NCBI RefSeq assembly: GCF_011762005.1
Contig: NZ_JAASQU010000002.1
Location: 248,001 to 312,000 of the forward strand
Direction of reading: 5' to 3'
Origin: Qipengyuania flava
Lineage (GTDB): Bacteria > Pseudomonadota > Alphaproteobacteria > Sphingomonadales > Sphingomonadaceae
DNA length: 64,000 bases
Positions 8,010 through 15,677 of the stretch are shown in pieces. The notes under the pieces were generated by a model. The model worked only from the letters and a program-made list of their open reading frames with translations, searched no databases and was not told the DNA's origin. The first letter of the stretch is position 1. The number at the start of each line of letters is the position of its first letter. Position numbers and translations under genes: made by a program.

Positions 8010-8972
8010 ATGAGCACATTCGGATTCGAAAGCACGGCGGACGAAGTCCTCGCTGGCAAGGACCTTCACGGTCGCACCGCGCTGGTAACCGGCGGCTATT
8101 CGGGACTGGGCCGGGAAACCGCCCGCGCCCTGGCTGCTCGCGGCGCGCACATCATCCTGGCAGGTCGCGACGCGACCAAGCTATCGGCCGCTTCGGACGA
8201 AATCGCCGACCAGACGGGTGCCACCATCGATACGTTGGTGTGCGACCTCGCATCGCTCGACAGCGTGCGCGCGGCGGCGAAGGAGGCCTTGCAACGCTTC
8301 GACAAGATCGACCTGCTGATCAATAATGCGGGGGTCATGGCTTGCCCGCTCCAGCGCACGGCGGACGGGTTCGAAATGCAGTTCGGCACCAACCATCTGG
8401 GCCATTTCCTGCTGACCAACCTGCTGCTCCCGCTGATCGAGAAAGGCGAGGAACCGCGCATCGTCAATCTGTCGAGCCGCGGGCATCACATCACCGGGGT
8501 GGACTTCGACGACCCCAATTTCGACAGCCGCACCTACGATCCGTGGCTGGCCTATGGCCAGTCCAAGACGGCGAATATCCTTTTTGCGGTCGGCATCGAG
8601 CGGCGGCTCGGCGATCGCGGCATCCATGCTTATTCGCTGCATCCGGGTGGCATCCACACCAATCTCGGCCGCCATATGAGCGAGGAGGAAACCGCCGCGC
8701 TGATCGAACGGATCCGCAAGGCCGCGGAAGAAAGCGGCGAGGAACCGCAACCGTTCAAGACCATCCCGCAAGGCGCGGCGACGACCTGCTGGGTCGCCAC
8801 CAGCGACGAACTGGCCGGACGCGGCGGGCTCTATTGCGAAGACTGCCATGTCGCCGAACAGGACGACGAAGACGCGATGGGCGGTGTGCGCAGCTATGCG
8901 GTCGATTCCGCTAAGGCCGAGCAGCTCTGGGCCATGAGCGAAAGGATGGTCGGCGAAACTTTCGCTTATTGA
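8010..8972 (+). CDS. Short-chain dehydrogenase/reductase (SDR)
   Basis: This 320-residue classical SDR has the NAD(P)-binding motif TGGYSGLG (residues 27-34), NNAG in LLINNAGVMA, the catalytic Ser in NLSSRGHH and the catalytic Tyr-Lys in YGQSK. A basic residue after the second strand (AGRD) favours NADP. The overall pattern resembles the retinol-dehydrogenase/WW-oxidoreductase-like branch, whose bacterial substrates are mostly unknown. It ends by overlapping the convergent bufC gene by 7 bases; I see no functional link to the bufferin locus. Confidence 0.88.
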   Translation: MSTFGFESTADEVLAGKDLHGRTALVTGGYSGLGRETARALAARGAHIILAGRDATKLSAASDEIADQTGATIDTLVCDLASLDSVRAAAKEALQRFDKIDLLINNAGVMACPLQRTADGFEMQFGTNHLGHFLLTNLLLPLIEKGEEPRIVNLSSRGHHITGVDFDDPNFDSRTYDPWLAYGQSKTANILFAVGIERRLGDRGIHAYSLHPGGIHTNLGRHMSEEETAALIERIRKAAEESGEEPQPFKTIPQGAATTCWVATSDELAGRGGLYCEDCHVAEQDDEDAMGGVRSYAVDSAKAEQLWAMSERMVGETFAY

Positions 8973-9739
8973 TCGACCCGCTCGACGAGACCGTCACCGA
9001 TCCAGCGCGCCAGCATCGCGCCGGCTTCGGTGACGGCCCGTTCTTCGCCGAACTTCGCGGCAAGCGCGCCGCAAACCCGCCCGAATCCTGCACCCTCGCG
9101 GAAGGCTGCCAGCGCCTCACCTTCCCATGGCGGGCGCAGCACAAAGACGGGACGTTCGCTTTCACGCCAGACGATCACGCTATGCGGCTCGGTCAGACAG
9201 TCCGCTTCGCAGTCGCTCTCCCCATTGCCGAGCTTGTGCCACATCCGTGGCAGGTCGCGGCTGGTCCGCAGGAGATGCATCGATGCGACGAAGACGAGTT
9301 TCAGCCCGTCCCATCCTGCCTCGTCCCAGTGCGCGGTCGCTGCGGCGAAAGCGGGAGCATCGAGCGGCACAGCATCGCGTGCGACGAAAGCTTCCTGCAT
9401 CGCCCATTCGAGCGCGGCGAGCTCGGCGACATCTGGATCGTCGCGAAACAGTTCGGCGCATGTGGCGGAAAAACCTGCACCGACCTGATCGAGCGTCCAG
9501 CTCGACGGGGGGTGCGTGATGCAATGGTGCGCGGCGGCGCGCGCAAAAGCCGCCTCGCCCGCCAGAACCTCGGTCCGCGGGTATGTATCGCGCAGCGTGT
9601 CGATCAGCCCGCCGCGGTAATTGTTGCGATAGATAGCCAGCCCGCGCGCATGCCGCACTTGCCAGCCGGCGGGCAGCGGGGCTTCCTCGTCGAGGAGAGC
9701 GGCAAGGAATTCCTGTTGGCGCCGCGCGAGACCGCTCAC
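8966..9739 (-). CDS. bufC: BufC: DUF2063 partner protein of the bufferin-maturing enzyme
   Basis: This 257-residue protein belongs to the DUF2063 ('putative DNA-binding domain') family, which almost always accompanies MNIO enzymes and is thought to deliver the precursor peptide rather than bind DNA. Marks are QQEFLAALLD at the start, GLAIYRNNYRGGLIDTLRDTYP and a C-terminal winged-helix-like half. I start it at a GTG at 9739 because this overlaps the bufB stop by 4 bases (GTGA), the usual coupling. The frame stays open much further upstream, but there it lies inside bufB. It ends 7 bases into the SDR gene on the other strand. Confidence 0.88.
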   Translation of the reverse strand: MSGLARRQQEFLAALLDEEAPLPAGWQVRHARGLAIYRNNYRGGLIDTLRDTYPRTEVLAGEAAFARAAAHHCITHPPSSWTLDQVGAGFSATCAELFRDDPDVAELAALEWAMQEAFVARDAVPLDAPAFAAATAHWDEAGWDGLKLVFVASMHLLRTSRDLPRMWHKLGNGESDCEADCLTEPHSVIVWRESERPVFVLRPPWEGEALAAFREGAGFGRVCGALAAKFGEERAVTEAGAMLARWIGDGLVERVDQ

Positions 9740-10575
9740 GCCGCATTCGCCTGCGAGAGGGAAGCTTGCCCCACTGAACGCGCGCGACCCAGTTCGCGCA
9801 GCAGTTCGGGCAACGCCGGGATATTGGCGTCGCGTTCGATCATCGTCGCTACCGGGCCCAGCTTGGCGATAACGGCGGCGTAAAGCGCCCACACGCCATC
9901 GGCTACGGCGCGGTCGTGCGTGTCTACGATAATCGTCCCCGGTTCGTGCCCCGCGAGATGGATTTGCCGCACGCTTTCGAGCGGCAGGCCGCCGATGTAG
10001 TCGCGCATTGAAAAATCGTGGTTGTGCGCGCTGACATAGATATTGTTGACGTCGAGCAGCAGGTAGCAGCCCGTACGGCGCACCATCTCGGACAGGAATT
10101 CCCATTCGCGCATCTCGTCTTCGGGAAAACTGAGGTAGCTCGACGGGTTCTCGAACAGCATGGGCCGCCCGAGCGCCTCCTGCGCCCGTTCGACATTCTC
10201 GCAAACGACATTCAGCGCCTCGGTCGTCAGCGGCAGAGGCAGGAGGTCATGGCTGTTGTGCGCACTGGTGCGGGTCCAGCAAAGATGGTCGGACACCCAC
10301 AGCGGTTCGATCCGGTCGGCCAGTGCGCGCAGCCGCGCGAGATAAGCCTCGTCGACGCCATATGCCGAGCCGATCGACAGCGAAACGCCGTGCAGGACGA
10401 CATCGTGCCGGCTGCGCACCTGCTCCAGCACGCGGAGCGGCTTGCCGCCGTCGACCATGAAATTCTCCGAGATCACTTCGACGAAATCGACCGGGACCGG
10501 GCCCTCGAGGAAATCGGCATAGTGATCCTTGCGCAGGCCGAGGCCAAAGCCGGAGTAAGTCTCTATATCGTTCAT
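9736..10575 (-). CDS. bufB: BufB: MNIO (DUF692) multinuclear iron oxidative enzyme
   Basis: This 279-residue TIM-barrel enzyme is of the DUF692/MNIO family. MNIO enzymes use two or three iron ions and O2 to modify cysteines of ribosomal peptides; in bufferins cysteines become thiooxazoles. The family start GFGLGLRKDHY, the metal-ligand regions EVISENF, LHGVSLSIGS, SDHLCW, LFENPSSY, LLLDVNNIYVSAHNH and IHLAGH, plus DTHD and MIERDANIP, are all visible. Its neighbours are the six-Cys precursor upstream and bufC coupled downstream. The start ATG at 10575 lies directly after a hairpin (10578-10602) that includes the only GGGAA ribosome-site candidate, so translation may be dampened relative to the precursor. 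Confidence 0.93.
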   Translation of the reverse strand: MNDIETYSGFGLGLRKDHYADFLEGPVPVDFVEVISENFMVDGGKPLRVLEQVRSRHDVVLHGVSLSIGSAYGVDEAYLARLRALADRIEPLWVSDHLCWTRTSAHNSHDLLPLPLTTEALNVVCENVERAQEALGRPMLFENPSSYLSFPEDEMREWEFLSEMVRRTGCYLLLDVNNIYVSAHNHDFSMRDYIGGLPLESVRQIHLAGHEPGTIIVDTHDRAVADGVWALYAAVIAKLGPVATMIERDANIPALPELLRELGRARSVGQASLSQANAA

Positions 10576-10577
10576 GT

Positions 10578-10602
10578 CGTCTGTTCCCGAAGAGGAACGA
10601 CG
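10578..10602 (-). promoter_or_regulatory. Hairpin covering the bufB ribosome-binding region
   Basis: GTTCC (10583-10587) pairs with GGAAC (10594-10598), extended by CGTC/GACG (10578-10581 and 10599-10602) with one bulged base; the loop is 6 bases. It lies 2 bases before the bufB ATG. A second stem CCGGCGGC/GCCGCCGG (10605-10612 and 10631-10638) follows upstream in the transcript. Neither has a U-tract; I read them as processing or attenuation structures between the precursor and the enzyme genes (inference). Confidence 0.4.
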
Positions 10603-10656
10603 ACCCGGCGGCTGCAAGGGGCTGGGGGAGGCCGCCGGATCGCCGAAGGCGTGCGA

Positions 10657-10938
10657 TCAGCCGAGGTCGCCGATCGTTCCGCCCTTGGCGAGGCAATCGC
10701 CGGCGGTCATCGCCTTGAAACCGTGGCCCTTGCAGGCATTCTGGCCCTTGCAGTCATGCTCGGCGGTGGCGCAGTCCGACTGACCCTTGCACGAATGCAC
10801 ATCGTAGCAATGCACCGTATCGTCTGCGGCGAGCGCGCGCCCGCTGCTGCCTGCGGGCGGTTCGGCGGCGAAAGCGGCCATCGAGGAGAGGGCGAATGCT
10901 GCGGCGGCAGCGGCGGCGGGTTTGCGAATGGTGGTCAT
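10657..10938 (-). CDS. bufA2: BufA2-type bufferin precursor peptide (six Cys)
   Basis: This 93-residue exported precursor has a signal peptide of about 24 residues (MTTIRKPAAAAAAAF..., cut near AFA-AE). The small hydrophilic core has six cysteines, at residues 44, 50, 56, 63, 69 and 82. Three of them sit in a repeated (S/D/A)CKG unit, and the core ends in CLAKGG. This matches the second class of bufferin precursors, peptides modified by an MNIO enzyme that then bind copper in the periplasm. The ATG at 10938 has a GAGGGAA site upstream; an earlier in-frame ATG at 10980 lacks the Sec-type start. It is the first gene after the SigF-type promoter at 10991-11016, and bufB-bufC follow 81 bases later. 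Confidence 0.85.
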   Translation of the reverse strand: MTTIRKPAAAAAAAFALSSMAAFAAEPPAGSSGRALAADDTVHCYDVHSCKGQSDCATAEHDCKGQNACKGHGFKAMTAGDCLAKGGTIGDLG

Positions 10939-10990
10939 GATGTGGATTCCCTCATCTCGAGATGCGCAGGAATTGCGCATGCCTTGGTCA

Positions 10991-11016
10991 TTCGCTGCTC
11001 CCGCCCCGCCGGTTAC
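10991..11016 (-). promoter_or_regulatory. Predicted SigF-type ECF promoter of bufA2-bufB-bufC
   Basis: On the minus strand GTAACC (11016-11011) and CGAA (10994-10991) are separated by exactly 16 bases. The architecture is the same as in the promoter of the divergent bufA1 operon and fits the GTAACC/CGAA-type motif I recall for SigF targets in Caulobacter. The base context after the -10 (CGAATGACC) is also shared by the two promoters. The bufA2 ATG is about 53 bases downstream. Confidence 0.75.
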
Positions 11017-11040
11017 AGCGCGAATTTTTGGTGATCGCCT

Positions 11041-11066
11041 GTAACGCGGCGGTGTGGAAGCACGAA
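11041..11066 (+). promoter_or_regulatory. Predicted SigF-type ECF promoter of bufA1-bufD-sigF-nrsF
   Basis: GTAACG (11041-11046), a 16-base spacer and CGAA (11063-11066) mirror the opposite promoter. The two -35 elements are part of an inverted repeat (GTTACAG at 11012-11018, CTGTAAC at 11039-11045) about 20 bases apart. Because sigF itself lies in this operon, the layout predicts positive autoregulation. The bufA1 ATG is about 66 bases downstream. Confidence 0.78.
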
Positions 11067-11132
11067 TGACCGCACAGTTTCGGCAATCAAGCCGGGACGC
11101 CCCCCGTCACTTTTCGAGAGAGGTATTGTCCC

Positions 11133-11420
11133 ATGACCACCCAGCCCATCGCCCGCCTCACGGGAATTGCGCTGACCGCCAGCATCGCCGCAGGCCTCGC
11201 CGCCAGCCCCGCAGCCGCGCAGAAGAAACCCGCGCTGGAGAAGTGCTACGGCGTCGCCAAGGCAGGCAAGAACGATTGCGCAGCGGGCCCCGGCACCAGC
11301 TGCGCGGGTACCTCGACCCGCGATTACCAAGGCGATGCCTGGAAGCTCGTACCCAAGGGCAGCTGCGAGAAGATCGCCACTCCCAAGGGCAAGGGCTCGC
11401 TCAAGCCGATCAAGCGCTGA
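11133..11420 (+). CDS. bufA1: BufA1-type (DUF2282) bufferin precursor peptide (four Cys)
   Basis: This 95-residue precursor has a signal peptide of about 29 residues (ending SPAAAQ). Its core carries four Cys, at 38, 49, 57 and 78, in the DUF2282 pattern [30 protein letters not shown] and VPKGSC. In known bufferins of this class two cysteines are turned into thiooxazoles by BufB and the peptide binds copper outside the cytoplasm. Here no bufB/bufC copy follows on the same strand; the only pair is in the divergent operon, so the enzyme must presumably serve both precursors. A GAGAGAGG ribosome site lies just upstream. Confidence 0.92.
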   Translation: MTTQPIARLTGIALTASIAAGLAASPAAAQKKPALEKCYGVAKAGKNDCAAGPGTSCAGTSTRDYQGDAWKLVPKGSCEKIATPKGKGSLKPIKR

Positions 11421-11454
11421 TCTTTCGCGCACCGACCTGCTGAGGGGGCCCACT

Positions 11455-11943
11455 ATGCAGACCTTGCTCGATCGCTATGACCGCCTGACCGCCTGGCTGG
11501 CCTCGCGCTTGCCCGAAGGACTCGCGCTGCTGCTCACCCGCGTGGCGCTGGCGGAGATTTTCTGGCGGTCGGGCCGCAGCAAGGTCGAGGAAGGCACGCT
11601 GCTGTCGATCGGCGAACAGGCCTATTTCCTGTTCGAGTACGAATACACCGGCCTCCCCATCCCCCCGGCCATCGCCACCCCGATGGCCACCTGGGCCGAG
11701 CACCTGCTTCCGATCCTTCTGGTGCTCGGCCTTTTTACCCGGCTTTCCGCGCTTGGCCTGCTGGCAATGACCCTGGTGATTCAGCTGTTCGTCTATCCCG
11801 ATGCCTGGTGGCAGACACACGTGCTATGGAGTGCGATGGCGGCCGTGCTGATCGCACGCGGCGGCGGGATGTTTTCGCTCGACGCGCTGGTTGCGGGCCG
11901 CCGCGGCAATGGGGAAGGCGAACGCGGGAGGCAGCAGCTATGA
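11455..11943 (+). CDS. BufD: DoxX-family membrane protein
   Basis: This 162-residue inner-membrane protein has about four transmembrane segments and the DoxX pattern: an early LLTRVALAEIFWRSGRSKV, then PMATWAEHLLPILLVLGLFTRLSAL and FVYPDAWWQTHVLW. DoxX proteins are frequent members of DUF2282/MNIO clusters and are assigned a redox or membrane-associated role, though the exact job is unknown. The ATG at 11455 follows a GAGGGGG site and lies 34 bases after bufA1. Its stop overlaps the sigF start by 4 bases (ATGA). Confidence 0.85.
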   Translation: MQTLLDRYDRLTAWLASRLPEGLALLLTRVALAEIFWRSGRSKVEEGTLLSIGEQAYFLFEYEYTGLPIPPAIATPMATWAEHLLPILLVLGLFTRLSALGLLAMTLVIQLFVYPDAWWQTHVLWSAMAAVLIARGGGMFSLDALVAGRRGNGEGERGRQQL

Positions 11944-12470
11944 TAGCCGACGAAGCCAGCCTCGCGCATCTGATGGCCGCGGCGCAGAAAGGCGATGCGG
12001 CCTCCTATCGCGTGCTTCTGGCCGAAGTCCAGCTATGGCTCGAACGCTATTTCCGGCGCCGGGTGGCCCCCGCGCAGCTCGACGACCTGGTGCAGGAAGT
12101 CATGGTCGTGGTGCATGCCAAGCGGGCCACCTGGGACCCGACGCGCGCCTTCCTTCCCTGGCTGGCCGCGATCGCGCGCTATCGCTGGATCGACCACTTG
12201 CGAAAAGTCTATCGCAAGGCCGAGGACGAGCTTGGCGACCACGACTTTGCCGAGGACAGCGAGGAAGAAGCGGTGATGGCACGCATGAGCCTGGAACGGC
12301 TGTTCGTCCACCTGCCAGCAAAGCAGTGCGAGGTTATCGAACTGGTCAAGATCGACGGGCTGTCGATCGCCGAAGCCTCCGCCAGAACCGGCCAGAGCGA
12401 GAGCCTGGTCAAAGTGAATATCCACCGCGGGCTGAAGAAACTGTCCGCACTCGTAGAGAAGGCCGACTGA
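11940..12470 (+). CDS. sigF: ECF RNA polymerase sigma factor SigF
   Basis: This 176-residue ECF sigma factor has region 2 at about residues 10-75 (LDDLVQEVMVVVHAK, AIARYRWIDHLRK) and region 4 at about 115-172 (LPAKQCEVIELVKIDGLS, TGQSESLVKVNIHRGLKKL). It should direct RNA polymerase to the GTAAC-N16-CGAA promoters between the two bufA genes. Its partner NrsF follows after one base. In Caulobacter the SigF-NrsF pair responds to copper, cadmium and chromium stress; the same role is inferred here from gene order and the promoters. Confidence 0.92.
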   Translation: MIADEASLAHLMAAAQKGDAASYRVLLAEVQLWLERYFRRRVAPAQLDDLVQEVMVVVHAKRATWDPTRAFLPWLAAIARYRWIDHLRKVYRKAEDELGDHDFAEDSEEEAVMARMSLERLFVHLPAKQCEVIELVKIDGLSIAEASARTGQSESLVKVNIHRGLKKLSALVEKAD

Positions 12471-12471
12471 C

Positions 12472-13113
12472 ATGAACCGGCTTCCCAATGCCCTGATCGA
12501 CGAACTCGTCGACGATCTCGAACCCGTCCGCCCGATGAAGCTGGCTCATGGGATCGGCCTGATCGCGCTTGCCGCGCTGGTCACGATCGGGCTGGTCGAA
12601 CTGCTCGATGGCCTGTGGCGCGGCATTCTGGCGGGCGAAGCCTCCGCCTATTACTTCATTGCCAACGGCATGCTCGGCCTGCTGGGCGCGGCGGCCGCGC
12701 TGGCGGTGCTGCGGATGGCTTCGCCGCGGGTGGGCAATACGCAGGAGGGCGCGCGCTGGGCGCTGGCGATGTTCGCCCTGCTGCCCGCAGTGGCTGCGAT
12801 CACGCTGGGGCTGCAGGGCCGGTTGCAGCAGATCGGCGCCGATCCCTATGGGCTGTCCTGCTTCCTTGCCGGATCGGTATTCTCGCTGCTGACCTTTGGC
12901 GCGCTGACCGCCTGGCTGCGCCGCGGTGCGCCGGTTTCGCCCTCACGTGCGGGGATCTACACCGGCATTGCGGCGGGGGCGATCGGCAGCTTTTCCTACG
13001 GGCTCGCCTGCCCGATCGACACGCTCGGCCATCTCGCAACCTGGCACACGCTGCCGGTGGTGCTGGGAGCCTTCGCGGGCCGCGCTGTGGTGCCGGGATT
13101 GGTGCGCTGGTGA
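12472..13113 (+). CDS. nrsF: NrsF (DUF1109) anti-sigma factor with two metal-sensing cysteines
   Basis: This 213-residue inner-membrane protein has six predicted transmembrane helices and a short cytoplasmic N-terminal segment (NALIDELVDDLEPVRP) that is expected to hold SigF. The only two cysteines are Cys130 (YGLSCFL) and Cys180 (GLACPID). Their spacing agrees with the two cysteines I recall as needed for metal sensing in the Caulobacter protein. When the metal binds, SigF is thought to be released. It is the last gene of the bufA1 operon, one base after sigF. Confidence 0.93.
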   Translation: MNRLPNALIDELVDDLEPVRPMKLAHGIGLIALAALVTIGLVELLDGLWRGILAGEASAYYFIANGMLGLLGAAAALAVLRMASPRVGNTQEGARWALAMFALLPAVAAITLGLQGRLQQIGADPYGLSCFLAGSVFSLLTFGALTAWLRRGAPVSPSRAGIYTGIAAGAIGSFSYGLACPIDTLGHLATWHTLPVVLGAFAGRAVVPGLVRW

Positions 13114-13175
13114 AGCTGCGAGGGCGATTGGCGCGCGTCATTGCCCCTTAACATCGAGCGCTCTATATCGCCCGC

Positions 13176-14324
13176 ATGTCTTCCATCCGTCCGTGGCGCA
13201 TGATCGAGCGCCGTCCTTCCCGCCAGATCATGGTCGGCAGTGTGCCGGTCGGCGGCGATGCGCCGATAACCGTCCAGACGATGACCAATACGCCGACCGA
13301 GGATGTCGGTGCGACGATCGACCAGATCCGTCGCTGCGAGGATGCGGGCGCGGACATCGTTCGCGTGTCATGTCCGACGGCGGAATCGACCGAGCATTTC
13401 GACAGGATCACGTCGGCGGCCAACGTGCCGATCGTCGCCGACATCCATTTCCACTACAAACGCGCGCTCGAAGCGGCGGACAAGGGTGCCGCCTGCCTGC
13501 GCATCAACCCGGGCAATATCGGCAGCAGCCAGCGGGTTGCCGAAGTGGTGCGCGCGGCCAAGGCCAATGGCTGCGCCATCCGCATCGGGGTCAACGCAGG
13601 CAGCCTCGAGAAGGACCTGCTCGAGAAATACGGCGAGCCCTGCCCCGAGGCGCTGATCGAGAGCGCGCTCGATCACATCAAGCTGCTGCAGGACCACGAT
13701 TTCCACGAATTCAAGGTGGCGGTGAAGGCAAGCGACGTGTTTCTTGCGGTGGCCGCCTATCACGGACTTGCCGAGGCGGTGGACTGCCCGCTTCATCTGG
13801 GCATTACCGAAGCCGGGGGTCTCGTCGGCGGCACGGTCAAGAGTTCGATCGGCATGGGCAGCTTGCTATGGGCAGGGATCGGCGACACGATCCGCGTGTC
13901 GCTTTCGGCCGAACCCGAACAGGAAGTGAAGGTCGGCTACGAAATGCTCAAGGCGCTGGGCCTGCGCACCCGCGGCGTGCGGGTGGTGTCGTGCCCGAGC
14001 TGCTCGCGGCAGGGCTTCGACGTGATCCGCACGGTCGAGACGCTCGAGAAACGGCTCGAGCACATCAAGACGCCGATGAGCCTTTCGGTGCTCGGCTGCG
14101 TGGTCAATGGCCCGGGCGAAGCGCGCGAGACCGACATCGGCATAACCGGCGGCGGCAATGGCAAGCACATGGTCTATCTCGCCGGGGTGACCGATCACCA
14201 CGTCCAGAGCGACGATATGCTCGATCATATCGTCAGGCTGGTCGAACAGAAAGCGGCACAGATCGAGGCGGGCGAAGCGGTCGCATTCGACCCGCACACG
14301 GCGCCCGCCGAAGCCGCCGAGTAG
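13176..14324 (+). CDS. ispG: 4-hydroxy-3-methylbut-2-en-1-yl diphosphate synthase IspG (GcpE)
   Basis: This 382-residue enzyme of the MEP isoprenoid pathway converts MEcPP to HMBPP using a [4Fe-4S] cluster. The N-terminal TIM barrel starts with [20 protein letters not shown]. The cluster domain carries [12 protein letters not shown] and [11 protein letters not shown], giving the three cysteine ligands and the conserved Glu. Length and start are standard. It stands 62 bases after nrsF and is probably transcribed separately. Confidence 0.97.
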   Translation: MSSIRPWRMIERRPSRQIMVGSVPVGGDAPITVQTMTNTPTEDVGATIDQIRRCEDAGADIVRVSCPTAESTEHFDRITSAANVPIVADIHFHYKRALEAADKGAACLRINPGNIGSSQRVAEVVRAAKANGCAIRIGVNAGSLEKDLLEKYGEPCPEALIESALDHIKLLQDHDFHEFKVAVKASDVFLAVAAYHGLAEAVDCPLHLGITEAGGLVGGTVKSSIGMGSLLWAGIGDTIRVSLSAEPEQEVKVGYEMLKALGLRTRGVRVVSCPSCSRQGFDVIRTVETLEKRLEHIKTPMSLSVLGCVVNGPGEARETDIGITGGGNGKHMVYLAGVTDHHVQSDDMLDHIVRLVEQKAAQIEAGEAVAFDPHTAPAEAAE

Positions 14325-14368
14325 CGCCCTTTACCCCGATTTAAGCCTGTCGCTGCTAAGCGGTCGGC

Positions 14369-14902
14369 ATGCGCGAAGCCGTCTTCCTGACCCTTGCCGT
14401 GGCGGCTTTCGTCGGCTTCGTCTTCGCCCCCGACGGGGCGGATGAACCCGAAAATGCCGCAATTTCCCAAGCAGAAGCGGAACGCGTTCCGGGCGGCACG
14501 GGATCAGATCCGGCGCGCTATGCCGCCTGGGCGGCCGGGTCGATCGACCTAGCGCGTGCCGCTGACGGGCATTTCTATGCCGACACCACGGTCAATTCGG
14601 CACCGGTGCGGCTGCTGGTCGATACCGGCGCCAGCGTTGTGGCCCTGACCGCCACGGATGCGCGCGCGGCGGGCCTGACATGGTCCGCAGCGGAGATCGA
14701 GATAGTGGCGCAGGGAGCCTCGGGACCCGTCGCCGGCGTTCCCGTGACGCTCGACAGGGTCGTCCTGGGCGGCCACGAAGCGCGCGATGTCCGCGCGGTC
14801 ATCGTGCCCGAGGGACTGGCGATTTCGCTGCTCGGCCAGAGCTTCCTCGCCACCATCGACCCGGTCCGGATCGAGCGCGACCGCATGGTGCTGGGCGGCT
14901 GA
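14369..14902 (+). CDS. Membrane-anchored retropepsin-like aspartic protease (clan AA)
   Basis: This 177-residue protein has one N-terminal membrane segment (about residues 5-22), then a linker, then a single retropepsin-type domain. The active-site motif is LLVDTGASVVALT, after FYADTTVNSAPV, and the second hydrophobic motif is near the end (ISLLGQSFLATI). Such single-lobe proteases (TIGR02281-like) must dimerise to form the active site. The domain is predicted to be periplasmic; substrates are unknown. The gene lies 44 bases after ispG on the same strand. Confidence 0.85.
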   Translation: MREAVFLTLAVAAFVGFVFAPDGADEPENAAISQAEAERVPGGTGSDPARYAAWAAGSIDLARAADGHFYADTTVNSAPVRLLVDTGASVVALTATDARAAGLTWSAAEIEIVAQGASGPVAGVPVTLDRVVLGGHEARDVRAVIVPEGLAISLLGQSFLATIDPVRIERDRMVLGG

Positions 14903-14963
14903 ACACGCCGCCCCGTCGCAATGTTCATGGCGCGGCCACGCACGGGGTGCTAGCTTCACTTGC

Positions 14964-15671
14964 ATGAACCGTCGTGACCTCATCAAGCGTTCGCTCACCG
15001 CCACCGCGGCGGTGGCGCTTCCCGGCCGCCTTTTCGCTCAAGCCAATCCGACCGCCGCGCGCGACGCCAGACTGATGGGCATCGCCCGCGACGAACTTGC
15101 CCGCGTCGGCGCGCAGATCTGGCGCCGGGATATCGTAGGCATTGCCGATTTCGGGCTGCATTCGGCGCACAAGCGCTTCCATTTCGTCGATCTCGAGAAC
15201 GAGCGCGTAGTGAGCTATCATGTCAGCCACGGCACCGGTTCGGATGACGAACATGACGGGTGGCTCAAGCGCTATTCGAATATCGAGGGCAGCGAGGCTT
15301 CGAGCCGCGGCGCCTTCATGACGCGCAGTTGGTATGTCGGGCGCTACGGCACTTCGATCCGGCTCGACGGGCTCGACCCGACCAATTCCAACGCGCTGCC
15401 CCGCGCGATCGTCATGCATCAGGCGAATTACGCCACGCCCGAACATGTCGACCGCTGGGGGCGCCTCGGCCGCTCGAACGGCTGTTTCGCCATGGGGCCC
15501 GAGCAGTTCGATCGCGCGCTGATCGACCTCTCGGGTGGGCGCCTGCTGGTCTCGGGCAGCTATGGCATCGCCGAAGACGGCAGCACGGTGACGCCGCCGG
15601 TTGCGCAATACGATCTGCTCCGCCGCGAGGATGGGACAACCTTCAGTCGCACCAATCCCGGGGTTTTCTGA
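14964..15671 (+). CDS. Murein L,D-transpeptidase catalytic-domain protein (YkuD_2 type), Tat-like signal
   Basis: This 235-residue exported protein begins with a twin-arginine-type leader (NRRDLIKRS then a short hydrophobic stretch ending in LFAQ). The mature part matches the YkuD_2 family: FVDLENERVVSYHVSHGTGSD, RGAFMT and a terminal RSNGCFAMGP with the nucleophilic Cys after the conserved Ser-Asn-Gly. Members are related to L,D-transpeptidases that crosslink peptidoglycan or attach proteins to it. It ends only 6 bases from the stop of a second, unrelated L,D-transpeptidase gene on the other strand. Confidence 0.85.
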   Translation: MNRRDLIKRSLTATAAVALPGRLFAQANPTAARDARLMGIARDELARVGAQIWRRDIVGIADFGLHSAHKRFHFVDLENERVVSYHVSHGTGSDDEHDGWLKRYSNIEGSEASSRGAFMTRSWYVGRYGTSIRLDGLDPTNSNALPRAIVMHQANYATPEHVDRWGRLGRSNGCFAMGPEQFDRALIDLSGGRLLVSGSYGIAEDGSTVTPPVAQYDLLRREDGTTFSRTNPGVF

Positions 15672-15677
15672 CGCCTG

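Noticed and set aside
9740..10204. Upstream extension of bufC inside bufB
   Set aside because: The extended part is in a different frame of bufB and has shadow composition; the GTG overlapping the bufB stop is the normal coupling.
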